NCBI GenBank assembly: GCA_006384855.1
Contig: VCJN01001730.1
Coordinates: forward strand, 124,001-188,000
Direction of reading: 5' to 3'
Length of the DNA: 64,000 bases
Source: Tetraselmis striata
Taxonomy: Eukaryota > Chlorophyta > Chlorodendrophyceae > Chlorodendrales > Chlorodendraceae
Shown here: piece after piece, positions 1 through 9,829 of the stretch
Layout of the letters: each line of letters starts with the position of its first letter
How positions within the stretch are numbered: position 1 is the stretch's first letter
Made by a program: the position numbers and the translations under genes
The notes under the pieces: generated by a model
Seen by the model: the letters and a program-made list of their open reading frames with translations, nothing else
Told to the model about the DNA's origin: nothing
Databases searched by the model: none

Positions 1-166
1 ATATTGTTGCAAAGTAAATTTCGCCGATTGCCTATTTACAATGGGTTGAACAATCAAGTTCAAAGCAGCGTATTCGCTGCACATTGTATGCAATGATTGT
101 GCTCATCCTGCTGATGCGTGGGCCTGGCGCAGGTGTGAGGCCGCTCTACGTGAAGGCTGCGCCGGG

Positions 167-1708
167 ATGGATACAGCCCAGCTCACTCTTGACGACTTTT
201 GTGCCAGAGACGCCTGTATGGCTGCCTTGGGCAGCTCGGACTGCTCTACCTCGGCGCCGCTTGGCTTTAGCACCGATGCAGCGGAGTCGCACTGCGTGGA
301 TATGGCCTGCATCAGCGTGGCGGCGGCTGCTTGCCTGCTGGAGGATGGCTCCATGGACGCCGCCTTGCTGTGCAGTGCTGAATGCACCGCCGCTCTCGCC
401 GGCGGCTGCTCCGACCCTCTCCGCCTGGCAGCCCACCAGCAGCTGGTTTGCTCCGCTGAGGCCACCGATGAGTGCGCGAAAGCGCTGCGCAGCGCATGCC
501 CACTCGGCCCGCTCCTACTGAGCTCACACCCGGAGGACATCTGCACGTTCAAATGCGCCGCCGCAGCGAGTGCCCCCCCCTGCAGCGCCGTCGACACCCA
601 TCCTGTGGCATGGCTGATCCGCAACACCTGCACGCCGGCGCTGGAGGAGGCAGCCCCGGCGCACGCAAACGAGGCTGAGCTTGGAGAGCAGTCTTGCAAA
701 TCAGAAGACCTGAAGGCCGTGTGCAATGGCGAAGCAGGGGGCGCTGCGCTGCGATACTCCACCGTGCCTGACCTTCTGCAGTATTCCCGACTCACGACGC
801 CAACGTGCTGCGTTGCGCTGCGCCGCACTCCACGCTGCGGCAGCAGTGAACACCGCGATGCCCTGGTGGCCAGCATGCTGCAGGAGACGAGTGCGGCAAT
901 GGTCACTGTGGTTCAGCTAGCCTCAAACTACGTGGATGCTTTATGCGAATGCCGGGAGCTCATGCTGGCGGGCTGCGCGCGCAGGGATGAGGATCCCACT
1001 GACGAGCTTTGGGCAGCGCTGGGGGTGCCCTTGGCAGCTGGCGCCCCGGCGGACCCGTTGTGTATGGCGGCGGCAAAGTCGGAGGCGTGTAGAGCGGCGT
1101 CCAGGAGGGCGACGTTGGGCGCGGACGAGGGCCAAGGCATGCTTGACCTGCTCACGCAGCTTTACCGCGAGAGAAACCCACCACCGCCTGATGAGGCCGC
1201 TGGTGGTGCTGGCGACGGAGTACGGGAATCCGTGGTGGAGCAGGGGGCACCTGGGCAGGAGGACATCTTGAACAATGAATCCGCTGGCAGATTCAATGTG
1301 TACCACGGTTTGGCTTGCCAGGACGGCAGCTTTTGGAGCACTCGGCTGGAGGGAGTGTACGCGTTTCCATGGCAATGCCGTAGCTTCTGCGCGGACCACC
1401 ACACATGCAGCGCCTTCACTTGGGACACCGCGCGCTCCCGCTGCTACCTCTTCAACTCTTGCGAGACGCAAGGATTTGTTGCTGGCGCCACCACCGGCGT
1501 TGCAGTACCTACAGCTCTAGCCCGGGGTGATGCTCTGACAGGGCCAAACGAGGGCATCAACGCAGTGGACAATGGGGAGGATGGCGATAGAAGAACGATG
1601 GCGGCTGCAGAACACACTAGTGAGGTTCGCCGCACGTCCGGCGCAATACAGGCCGCTGGTGTGCCATGGGTACTTATTTCTTTCATGCTGTATCTATTTA
1701 TGTCCTAG
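167..1708 (+). CDS. Cys-rich PAN/Apple-like cell-surface protein, probably GPI-anchored
   Basis: Uninterrupted 513-codon frame. Residues 1-260 are very Cys- and Ala-rich, with many regularly spaced Cys suggesting a disulfide-bonded ectodomain. Around residues 375-445 there is a compact Cys block (LACQDGSFW, QCRSFC, TCSAFTWD, RCYLFNSC) in the style of a PAN/Apple module, a protein- or carbohydrate-binding fold. The last 16 residues (from VPWVL to LFMS) are hydrophobic with no basic tail, as in a GPI-attachment signal. The first ATG gives no signal peptide. However, ATG at 93 in another frame encodes a hydrophobic start (MIVLILLMR) and would join in frame through a possible 44-nt GT-AG intron (133-176). 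A TGTAA poly(A) signal follows 29 nt after the stop. The ORF is firm, the domain call moderate and the N-terminus uncertain. Confidence 0.7.
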   Translation: MDTAQLTLDDFCARDACMAALGSSDCSTSAPLGFSTDAAESHCVDMACISVAAAACLLEDGSMDAALLCSAECTAALAGGCSDPLRLAAHQQLVCSAEATDECAKALRSACPLGPLLLSSHPEDICTFKCAAAASAPPCSAVDTHPVAWLIRNTCTPALEEAAPAHANEAELGEQSCKSEDLKAVCNGEAGGAALRYSTVPDLLQYSRLTTPTCCVALRRTPRCGSSEHRDALVASMLQETSAAMVTVVQLASNYVDALCECRELMLAGCARRDEDPTDELWAALGVPLAAGAPADPLCMAAAKSEACRAASRRATLGADEGQGMLDLLTQLYRERNPPPPDEAAGGAGDGVRESVVEQGAPGQEDILNNESAGRFNVYHGLACQDGSFWSTRLEGVYAFPWQCRSFCADHHTCSAFTWDTARSRCYLFNSCETQGFVAGATTGVAVPTALARGDALTGPNEGINAVDNGEDGDRRTMAAAEHTSEVRRTSGAIQAAGVPWVLISFMLYLFMS

Positions 1709-1736
1709 TTATGGCCATGCCTGCTCATTAATGGCA

Positions 1737-1741
1737 TGTAA
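1737..1741 (+). terminator. TGTAA polyadenylation signal of the PAN-like gene
   Basis: TGTAA lies 29 nt downstream of the TAG stop. This is the canonical green-algal poly(A) element. Confidence 0.6.
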
Positions 1742-4678
1742 TTAATTGCCATGAAGCCTGTGACCCACCCAGCCCGGGCAAACTGATTCCCTGACGTTCT
1801 GTGACAATAAGTGAATAACACTCATGCAACGTATGTTTCCAAACATGACGCAATGCGGCTCCCAAACAATAGATGAGCTTGCTCTTTGTGCGTCGATACC
1901 ACGACTGGCCCAGCAGCAACAACTGATAACATTTAAGCACTGCGACAGCTGAGGCTATGTATGTATACACGCATGCGCAAAGCGAACGGACGTATTTGTC
2001 TCACTATTTACATAACTCTGCCATGGATGATTTCGTGGACAAAATAACGATTATTCGTTGAGAACATATATAATCACTTATTTTCACACATGTTACACAC
2101 AGTTACATTGCATGCAGTCTGCAAATGAACACTATGCTGCGGCATATATACTGTATCTTGCGCTGTATCATTATTGATTCAGCAATAGCATGCGGGATGG
2201 ATGATGTCAACATATGTGATCGTCCTAGAATGAGTAATGCGCGCTGCTTTTTCGCCAGACGAGCAAAGACGAAATTCCGCTGGTCACATGTGGCGGTATA
2301 GTGATTTGCTCAATATGGAGGAGTGGCGACGAGGACGCCTGAAGTAGATTAATCCACTACACGCAGTTTGCTTAACGCCTAAATCAGTGTGCATTGTAGT
2401 CGGCGTGACTGCGTGAATTTGGCGTGTAAGACGACGCGGCGCGGATGTTGCCGTGTTCCGCACACCGTCACCAACGGGGAAATGGCGGTCGGGGTAATAC
2501 GAGTGGCGATTGGCGCCCTGCCCCCGCGTCGTCCCTGAGGTACGATGATGGACGGCACTACTACTGTAGTAGAGATATACATCTGTAATATGATTGCTTT
2601 AAACGGCCGCGGCCACTGTGCTCGACCACCTATATTATTGTGATTATGATTATGTCCTCGACCAGCAGTTATTCATCAGATAGATGCTTTGTCTCAACTG
2701 CGGCGCGCGCCGGCTTCGGAACCGTGAATCACAAGTAACGCAATCAGTGCTGTTGCTGAGTGCGGCCGCGCCCGCGGCCCGCCATCATATGCGTCACCAG
2801 ATCGTCGCAATAATAAAAGATTCTAGAATAGCTAAGGAACTTCACCGCGTCCGCCGCCGCCAAAACAGAGGAATACCAGAAATAAGGAACAAGAGCAGCG
2901 ATATGATATGATACCGTCCGTAGCGCACGGCAGCAGCGACGAAAGAAGGGCACGGCGCTCTACTCAGGCGACCGGCGAAGCGCTGTGCGAGATTACAAAG
3001 GTAGTCACCCGCCCAGCTTCTGCTGAAGTTCAGCTGCTTCAGTATGTGTACTCGTGTATATATATTTCGGGTCTATATTGCTACCGCCGTAGCGTCATAA
3101 TATTATATCACCATATCAGCAGTAGCACAGCAAAATATATATACCGTCTTTTACAATACACAAATATATATTTTATTATATGATAGTAACTTTTGTGCGG
3201 TTCGGTGTAGGCGTGTCGCGCGCGCACCAAGCGGAGAGTGTTATCACAGCAATAGCCATCAACGTTTCGCAGCGTGATGGTTCGGTGTAGCATGCACCGA
3301 ATCGAAACAGCACAGTGTTATACAACACAGCTGCTGATGATGCATTAATCAATGGCCCACGATTATTTGTGTTTATTCGCTTTATTACCTGTCGCCTCGG
3401 GAACAATTATCACGCGGCGAGCGTTTGTGGTTCAATACAGTGTAGTGATTGTCGCTGCAAAACGACATGAGTATTTGAAGTTTCTTACAATTTTGTTCTT
3501 GCTTAGTGTTTGATGCTAAGTATGCCAGCTGTCTTACGGCCCGGCTGCACAAACCCCGAATGGGCGGGCCCATTAAATGAAAGTGGGTAGTGTGCCGCCC
3601 TCTGAAGGCCAGGTGAAACGATTGATATCATTGATAATAACTGCCCCCGGCAAGCTTTATGTGGTCAGGTGTATACCACGATGAGGACTACGACGACTGT
3701 ACGCGCGTACTATACGACGCAACTAGAGTAAAGCAGGCCAGGTGAAACGACTAATGTTATTGATAACTGCCGGCGGTGATATAACTGCGAGCGGCAAGCT
3801 TTATTTGGTCAGGTGTATAGCACGATGAGATCGACGACGACTGTACGCACTATATACTACGTACTATACGACGCAACTAGAGTATAGCAGTACGAGGTAA
3901 TAATATACAGTGAGATAGACGAGGGTATAGCCACAGCGAGGCTGCTTGCAGGTGGTTCAATAATACATGTACCCGTATGTTTTATAAAAGCCCGCAAGCA
4001 GTAGTAGTAAATAGCGTCATAATATATCATGACGCCGGCATATCATGTACATATGTCATATCAACCAGCCACGGGTGCTGGGACGTCATCGACCAGTCAG
4101 CAGTGGTCGCCAGGCACAGTATTATCCCGCCAGTACTGCTACAGCGGCCAGATGCACGACGGCAACCTCCGAGCCATGAACATACATAGCTTGTGGCGCT
4201 CGTGCCATGGTCGCATGTCAACACCTTCATGTAAGCACAGTTTCTACCATTGAATGCCGCATCTACACATTGCAGCACAACCGCGCAAAGGGAACGCTCT
4301 CTCATTTTCTCTATCAGTGTCTACCTCGCTCTCTCATTTTGCTTGGCCTCTCCTTCTGTTTGATACAATTCCACGTAGCTGTTACGGCAACCACCTGGCA
4401 CAAACATGGTGAGGCTGCACTGTGAGGCCTCTCAGTTTCTCTCCCTCGGCAGTCTCAGTCTCTATCTCTCAGTATATGTCCATTGGTGTTGCCAGCAGAA
4501 GCGCTTCGAAGGTCGCGAAGCAATCCATAATAATAACCACTCCGTCAGTGAGCATACACTTTTCCATAAATCTATACAGTCACACAGTACTGAAATAAAT
4601 AAGGCAAATCGCCCAGCGGCACAAATACGACCGTCCCCACTGCTGCTGCTGCTGCTGCTGCTGCGCTATTAAAAAACA
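1742..4678. other. AT-richer intergenic region without a supportable gene
   Basis: About 2.9 kb with only short ORFs (92 codons or fewer), none resembling a family. It holds the tandem repeat at 3606-3890, a short CTG run near 4640-4661, and AT-rich stretches such as 3040-3200. It separates the PAN-like gene from the 3' end of DEG1. Confidence 0.6.
3606..3890. repeat. Imperfect tandem repeat, two units of about 129 and 155 bp
   Basis: Unit 1 is 3606-3734 and unit 2 is 3735-3890. Both open with AGGCCAGGTGAAACGA, share GGCAAGCTTTAT and a TGGTCAGGTGTATA block, and end with CGACGCAACTAGAGTA. They differ by small indels and substitutions. Confidence 0.8.
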
Positions 4679-4683
4679 TTACA
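4679..4683 (-). terminator. TGTAA polyadenylation signal of DEG1
   Basis: TGTAA on the minus strand, 36 nt beyond the DEG1 stop codon. Confidence 0.6.
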
Positions 4684-4718
4684 CACAACAAGCAGCCGCA
4701 CAAGACCTGCCCACGCAG

Positions 4719-7690
4719 TCACGGCCCAGCGCGGATCACAAATGTCGGCTTTTGGGTCGGGCTCTCCTCCAGCGTGACTTCCACGTGCTCCTTGGACCGC
4801 TCGCGCAGCACCTCCAGGTCCAGCGTGTCGCCCACCGTCTTCTTGTCCAGCACCTTGTACAAGTCCGAGCCCCGGCTACCACCGCATGAACCAGCATGCC
4901 GGACACAATGTCAGCACATTGTTAGCGGGGCAGCATGCAACGGCGTTTGGTGTTGGCTTGCCTCTTTACGCTGAGATAAGACACGCAGTCAGAAAGTGCG
5001 CTGCTCAGGATAGCAACTTTGTCCCTCTTGATGGGGAGTGCAGGGCCCTTACTGGCATACACGTTTGGGGGGGTACAGGGCAAGGGAAGCGGGCAGTTGG
5101 GATGTACACGTGTGGACCTACGTGTGCATGTACATGCAAAGAAATAAATGTGGTAGATAGGGATAATGGGGGAGCGGGGGGGGGGGGGGGGGGGGGGGCG
5201 CACATCACGCGGGTCCCGTTCACAGTGACAATGATGTCGCCGATCACAAGGCGGCCGTAGTCATCGCGCGTGGTGCCCTTGATGCCGGCCTTCCAAGCGG
5301 GCCCGCCCTGCAGCGCCGCCCCAGCAGGCGACAGGTGATGGCCTGGAGCATTGCGCGTGTGTGCGCGCGTGCGCGTGTATGTGTGTGCAGTCGGACGTGG
5401 GTGTCTGAGAGAAGGCGGGTAGTGGTGGGTCGCAGGTGGGCCGGCCGGTGGGGGCGGCGCACCTTGCGGGCGTCGAGCACCAATATGCCCTGCACCCCCA
5501 GCTGCGCCGACGCCTGGTCCGGCGCAAAGGAGATGCCCAGCACGGGGCGCGTGACCTTGCCGTACTGGATGATCTGCGCCGCGCTGCTGCGGACTGCGTC
5601 CACCGGGATCGCGAAGCCGATGCCGGAGCTGGTGCCGGAGGCGGAGAAGATGGCGGTGTTGATGCCGATGAGGTTGCCGGCCGAGTCAATCAGCGGCCCG
5701 CCAGAGTTGCCGGGGTTGATGGCGGCGTCGGTCTGGATGATGTCCTGGATGGGGCGCCCGGAGATGCCAGAATTGATCTCCCTGCCCAGCCCGCTGATCA
5801 CGCCTGTGGCGACAGAGCATGAAGGGTGTCAGTCCCAGGATGTCTCTGGCGCGCGGATGCTCCTGCCACTGCGTATCAGCCACTGCTACCTCGCAGCGGA
5901 ATCGGGCAGCGAAAGCAAACAAAACAGTGCATGCGCTGGGAGAGGAGGGATGAGAGAGCGGATCGGAGAATTGCTGCTGGGCCCATGGGCAAGTTCCACT
6001 CGGCTATACACACGCCCACTGAATCGCATACTGTCTTGCTATGTGTGTAAACGAGCGAAAGAGAGAGACAGGACGGGCGGGAGGGAGAGGGAGGGAGAGG
6101 GAGAGAGAGGGGGAGGGAGAGGGAGAGGGAGAGAGAGAGAGAGGGAGGGAGAGATAACAGGAAAATGAAAGTAGAGATGGGGTGGAGAGTTGTAGAAGGC
6201 TCAAGGCAGGGACAGCGGAGTTCGCGGATGGGACATCAGCAAAGGGGACCCCTGGACACCGCACAACTCCACCGCTGGCTTGAGGCAGTGCGGAGAGCAA
6301 AGGGAGGCGTCCCCTGCGGGAGGACCTCTGGCAGGTACTGCACGGCGGAACAATGCAGTGGCTTAACCCAGGGCACGGAGAGATGAGGGGGGCAGCGGGA
6401 CGTGCCTGTCGTCAGCGTGTGGTCCAGCCCAAAGGGGTTCCCAATCGCGTAAACCTTCTGCCCAACCACCAGGTCGGCTGAGGTCCCCAGTGTGATTGGC
6501 TTCAGCTCCGGCTGCCGTAAAGGATGGCACCCAGCCCGGTCAGTCTCACTGTTACCCCCCCCCCCCCCCCTCCCAAAGCGCTTTAGCTGGCAAGTTAGGA
6601 CTTCAGGTCGGGACTCCGCATGCCGCCAGACATGCCGCCAGACATGCCGCAGACATGCACACCTTCCCCCCAATCCCCCCTCTGCTGAATTTTCCCCATT
6701 AAGAGGGGTGTGGCGCGTAGAAATACCGCTGCGAAGCGCTAGCTACTGGATGGTAATCGTTGGCGAGATATGTCAGCAAATGCCATGACCATATGCCTGC
6801 TGCCGCCGGGGCTGCTCGCGCACCTGCTTGTCTTCGGGGCTCAGCACAATCTCCAGCACCGCGACGTCCTTATCGGGGTCCGCACCCACCACCTTGACGC
6901 GGTACTCCGCGCCGCCCTGCAGCGTGACCATCAGGTCCTGGGCGCCCTCGATCACGTGGCAGTTGGTCAGGATGTGTCCGTCGTCGTCCCACATGAAGCC
7001 GCTGCCGGTGCCGATGGGCACCTCGGTGACGTCCAGCGTGAAGGCGTCCTGCCGGGCGGAGAGGTTGGTCACGTTGACGACGGAGGGGGTGTTGCGGTTG
7101 AAGAGGTCCACCGTCAGCTTCTCCTCCTGCGTGAGCCGGCGCTTCACAGCCGCTGTGGCCTCCACGGGCATCGGCGCTGACACGCCCTGCAGCACCGCGG
7201 CGAACCCACGTCAACACCCCCTCACCTGGCGGACCATCATGGTACTGTAGTGGGGAAGTAAAGGGCAGTCAGAGAGGGGCGGAGAGGAGATGGCTGATGA
7301 TCACATCCGCCGTCTCGTCGCCGCATCACCGGCATGCCATGCTGCCGCACGATGTCAGGCTCTGGGCTGATGCGCTGATGAGGGGGATGGGGCGCTTACG
7401 CCCAGAGACAGTGCCGCGGCCAGCAGCAACGTGGCCGCCTTCTGCCGCCACATCCCGCCAGCCGGGGCCCCCTCCGCCTCTCCCTCTGATTCTGCCTCCC
7501 CGTGCGCGTTCGCCTCCATTGCGCCCGACTCGGCCGCGCCCGCAGCATTGCCCCGGGTGCAGCTGGCGTCGCCGCGCCAAGCGCCGCCAGAGCGCCACCA
7601 GCGTGCCGCTGCAGACCGTGCCTGTCGGTGGAGCAGCCTGGAGGGTCCCTGCCCTGTGCTGGCCACGGCTGGGAGGGGGGGCGCGCACGA
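4719..7690 (-). CDS. DEG1: DEG1-type HtrA serine protease of the thylakoid lumen (5' end incomplete)
   Basis: ATP-independent protease that degrades or refolds damaged lumenal proteins, for example during photosystem II repair (family knowledge). Exons on the minus strand: up to 7690-7400, 7186-6824, 6511-6406, 5803-5463, 5307-5204, 4875-4719; all phases join. The catalytic triad is visible: His in [10 protein letters not shown], Asp in DKDVAVLE, Ser in [12 protein letters not shown] domain follows ([15 protein letters not shown] to [10 protein letters not shown]), ending VIRAGP before TGA. One PDZ domain and the DEG1-like blocks [10 protein letters not shown] and [16 protein letters not shown] favour DEG1 over DEG2, 5 or 8. 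The 5' exon carries a hydrophobic segment ([12 protein letters not shown]) like a lumen-targeting signal. That frame is open back to a stop at 7691-7693 without a good ATG, so an upstream transit-peptide exon is probably missing. The 6405-5804 intron starts with GC rather than GT. Confidence 0.9.
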
Positions 7691-8446
7691 TCAGGGAGCT
7701 GAAGTTGGCTGCACTCAGGTGAGGCTGGCCGCACCGCTGCTGGACGGAAGGGCGAGCGAAGGCGAAGAGGGACAGAGGGAGGGAGAGGGAGGAGGTGCAG
7801 GAGTGAGGTGTGGAAGGTGGAGGGGGGGGGGTGCTAATGGATGTGAGGACACGGCGACACAATATACTTCGGGGTCCGACAGCGGCGAGCGTGATGGGAA
7901 TTTGGAATTGTGGAGCTGACACGGCTTTGGCGAGCCGAGCGATTGAGCCCCCGCGCCAGCCAGGCGTTCACCTGCCCGCCGACCGGCAAGCCGACGTGCC
8001 GGCGGCGTCCTTGAGACCACTGTCGTCGACATCGGCCAGCTGCTGGGCTGCTCGCGCCGCCGTGACGCGCGCGCTGCCTGTCGGGGAGGGAACTGTGCGT
8101 GCTGTAAAGCCACTGAGGCAGTTGAACTGTGCGTGTGGCAGGCGGAGGCGCCGGGGGTCAGGGAGGTGGGTCGCGCGGGAAGACGCAGCGAGGTCGGCGC
8201 GCGTGGCGGAGCTAACAGAGGACCTGTTGCTGTTCTGCAATTCCACAGGCTGGATTGCGAGCGGCGCTTTCTTGAATGGAGCAGCCACGTCGTCCGGAGA
8301 AAGGCGGATGAAGCCCTTGCCGTGGTGGTGATGGAGCCGATAGGCGTACGCCGCGGGTTGGAGAGCAACACGGCGGTAGGGTAGCGACCTATAGTCGCTA
8401 GGTATTGTAGGGGCTAACCAAGGTATGTTAGTTAGCCGGAAAGATG
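7691..8446. other. DEG1 upstream region; no gene resolved
   Basis: About 750 bp of GC-rich sequence between the DEG1 coding exons and the Harbinger insertion. It probably holds the DEG1 promoter, 5' UTR and a transit-peptide exon. ORFs on both strands are low-complexity and not recognisable. Confidence 0.4.
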
Positions 8447-8451
8447 TAATA

Positions 8452-8490
8452 GGGGGTTCCCGCGTCAAATTGCAACGCCATATTGCAACG
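8452..8490 (+). repeat. Harbinger left terminal inverted repeat
   Basis: 39 bp, exactly inverted at 12015-12053. The internal part contains the duplicated core TTGCAACG. Confidence 0.95.
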
Positions 8491-8680
8491 CATAATATAC
8501 CGCCACGTCGCGCGGTGTCCGAGTCATGATGTAATCGTTACAACTGCTGCGGGTATATACCGGTACCGGCGCCGGCATGCGTCACATCACCCTGCCGCCA
8601 CCACCCTTCTGGCAGCTCACAATCTTTCGCGCCCCACGCGACTTCACGCGGGTAATCGCTACAACCCTGCACCCTACGTC

Positions 8681-9829
8681 ATGGGCCGTCTAATAGGCAA
8701 CGCGGCCGAGGTGCACCAGGCCCGGACGGCGCTGTCACGGGCGATTCGGCTACTGTCCATTTCCGCGCCTGAGCCGGAGCTCGCAGCTATATTCCTGCAG
8801 CGCACCATTCGGCACCGCCGCCGCCTGCGTCGCCTCATGCGCCCCGTATCCCGAGCCTGGCCGTCCCACCTCAACCGGCTAAACATTGACCTCGCCGTAG
8901 AGCGCGTTGACGAGGCGCTCTTTCAAGACACGTACCGGTGCCGCCCTGAGGTATTCGACCAGCTGCTGGAGCACCTGAAGATCCCTGATGTGCTTCGCTG
9001 CGAAAGTAGGCAAGGCAAGTTCACAGGAACGACCGGCTTGCTGGTTTTGCTGGCACGGCTAGGAACGGCAGGCGCTGCGCACAGCCTGGGGGCGAAGCTT
9101 CGCATGAATCCGAAGCGTATCTCGAAGATATGCACGCACATGGTGAAGTGGCTCACGCAGCGATGGGGCCACGTCGTTATGACCGGTGCGCTCGACAGCA
9201 GGCTGCCAGGATACGTGCGTGCCATCCAGCGGAAGTCGGGGGTGATGCTGCCTGTCTTCGGGTTCATCGACTGCACTTTGCGTGGATGTCGTCGTGTGAA
9301 ATACAGTCAGGAAGCGATATACTCTGGACACAAGAAAAAACACGGTTTGAAATATCAAATTGTTGCTGTGCCAGACGGACTTATCACTTACCTTACAGGT
9401 CCTATCCAAGGTCGGCGTGGCGACAGCAGAATTTTAGAGGAGAGCCAGCTGGAGGATGTGCTCCGTGTGGTGCAGCAGCGCACAGGTGCAGATTATCTGA
9501 TATATGGAGATGCAGCTTACGCAGAGTCTGATGTGATTATGACAGGGTATAAAAAACATGAGCGTAGGGCAGACCCAGATAAGGATTGGCTCACAAAGAG
9601 CATGAACGGGCCCCGCACATCTGTGGAATGGGCGTTTGGGCTAGTGCAATCTCTATTCCCATGGGTAGATGACGTGGCAGCAAACAACATAGCAGTCACC
9701 CCAGTGGGTTTGTTTTACCAGAGCGCAGTTTTGCTTACAAATTGCATTACATGCGCTAACAGGGGAGCAGGCAGTTTCATGTCCTACTTTAACCTGCCTC
9801 CCCCATCGCTAGCAGAATACCTTAGCTAG
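8681..9829 (+). CDS. Harbinger-type DDE transposase
   Basis: Cuts and pastes the element through an RNase H-fold DDE active site. From the ATG at 8681 it has 382 residues. The frame is open further upstream, but only from a TTG inside the TIR. Catalytic motifs: first Asp in FGFIDCT, second Asp in IYGDAAY, Glu in SVEWAFGLV. The block YSGHKKKHGLKYQ is typical of the DDE_Tnp_4 family, and a helical putative DNA-binding part precedes it (residues 40-140). No frameshift or premature stop. Its stop codon overlaps the end of the convergent accessory gene by 8 bp. Confidence 0.92.
   Translation: MGRLIGNAAEVHQARTALSRAIRLLSISAPEPELAAIFLQRTIRHRRRLRRLMRPVSRAWPSHLNRLNIDLAVERVDEALFQDTYRCRPEVFDQLLEHLKIPDVLRCESRQGKFTGTTGLLVLLARLGTAGAAHSLGAKLRMNPKRISKICTHMVKWLTQRWGHVVMTGALDSRLPGYVRAIQRKSGVMLPVFGFIDCTLRGCRRVKYSQEAIYSGHKKKHGLKYQIVAVPDGLITYLTGPIQGRRGDSRILEESQLEDVLRVVQQRTGADYLIYGDAAYAESDVIMTGYKKHERRADPDKDWLTKSMNGPRTSVEWAFGLVQSLFPWVDDVAANNIAVTPVGLFYQSAVLLTNCITCANRGAGSFMSYFNLPPPSLAEYLS

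Noticed and set aside
103..906. 267-codon antisense frame over the PAN-like gene
   Set aside because: GC-rich shadow of the plus frame; no domain.
8483..8680. N-terminal extension of the transposase from position 8483
   Set aside because: It begins at a TTG inside the TIR; the first ATG of the frame is at 8681.
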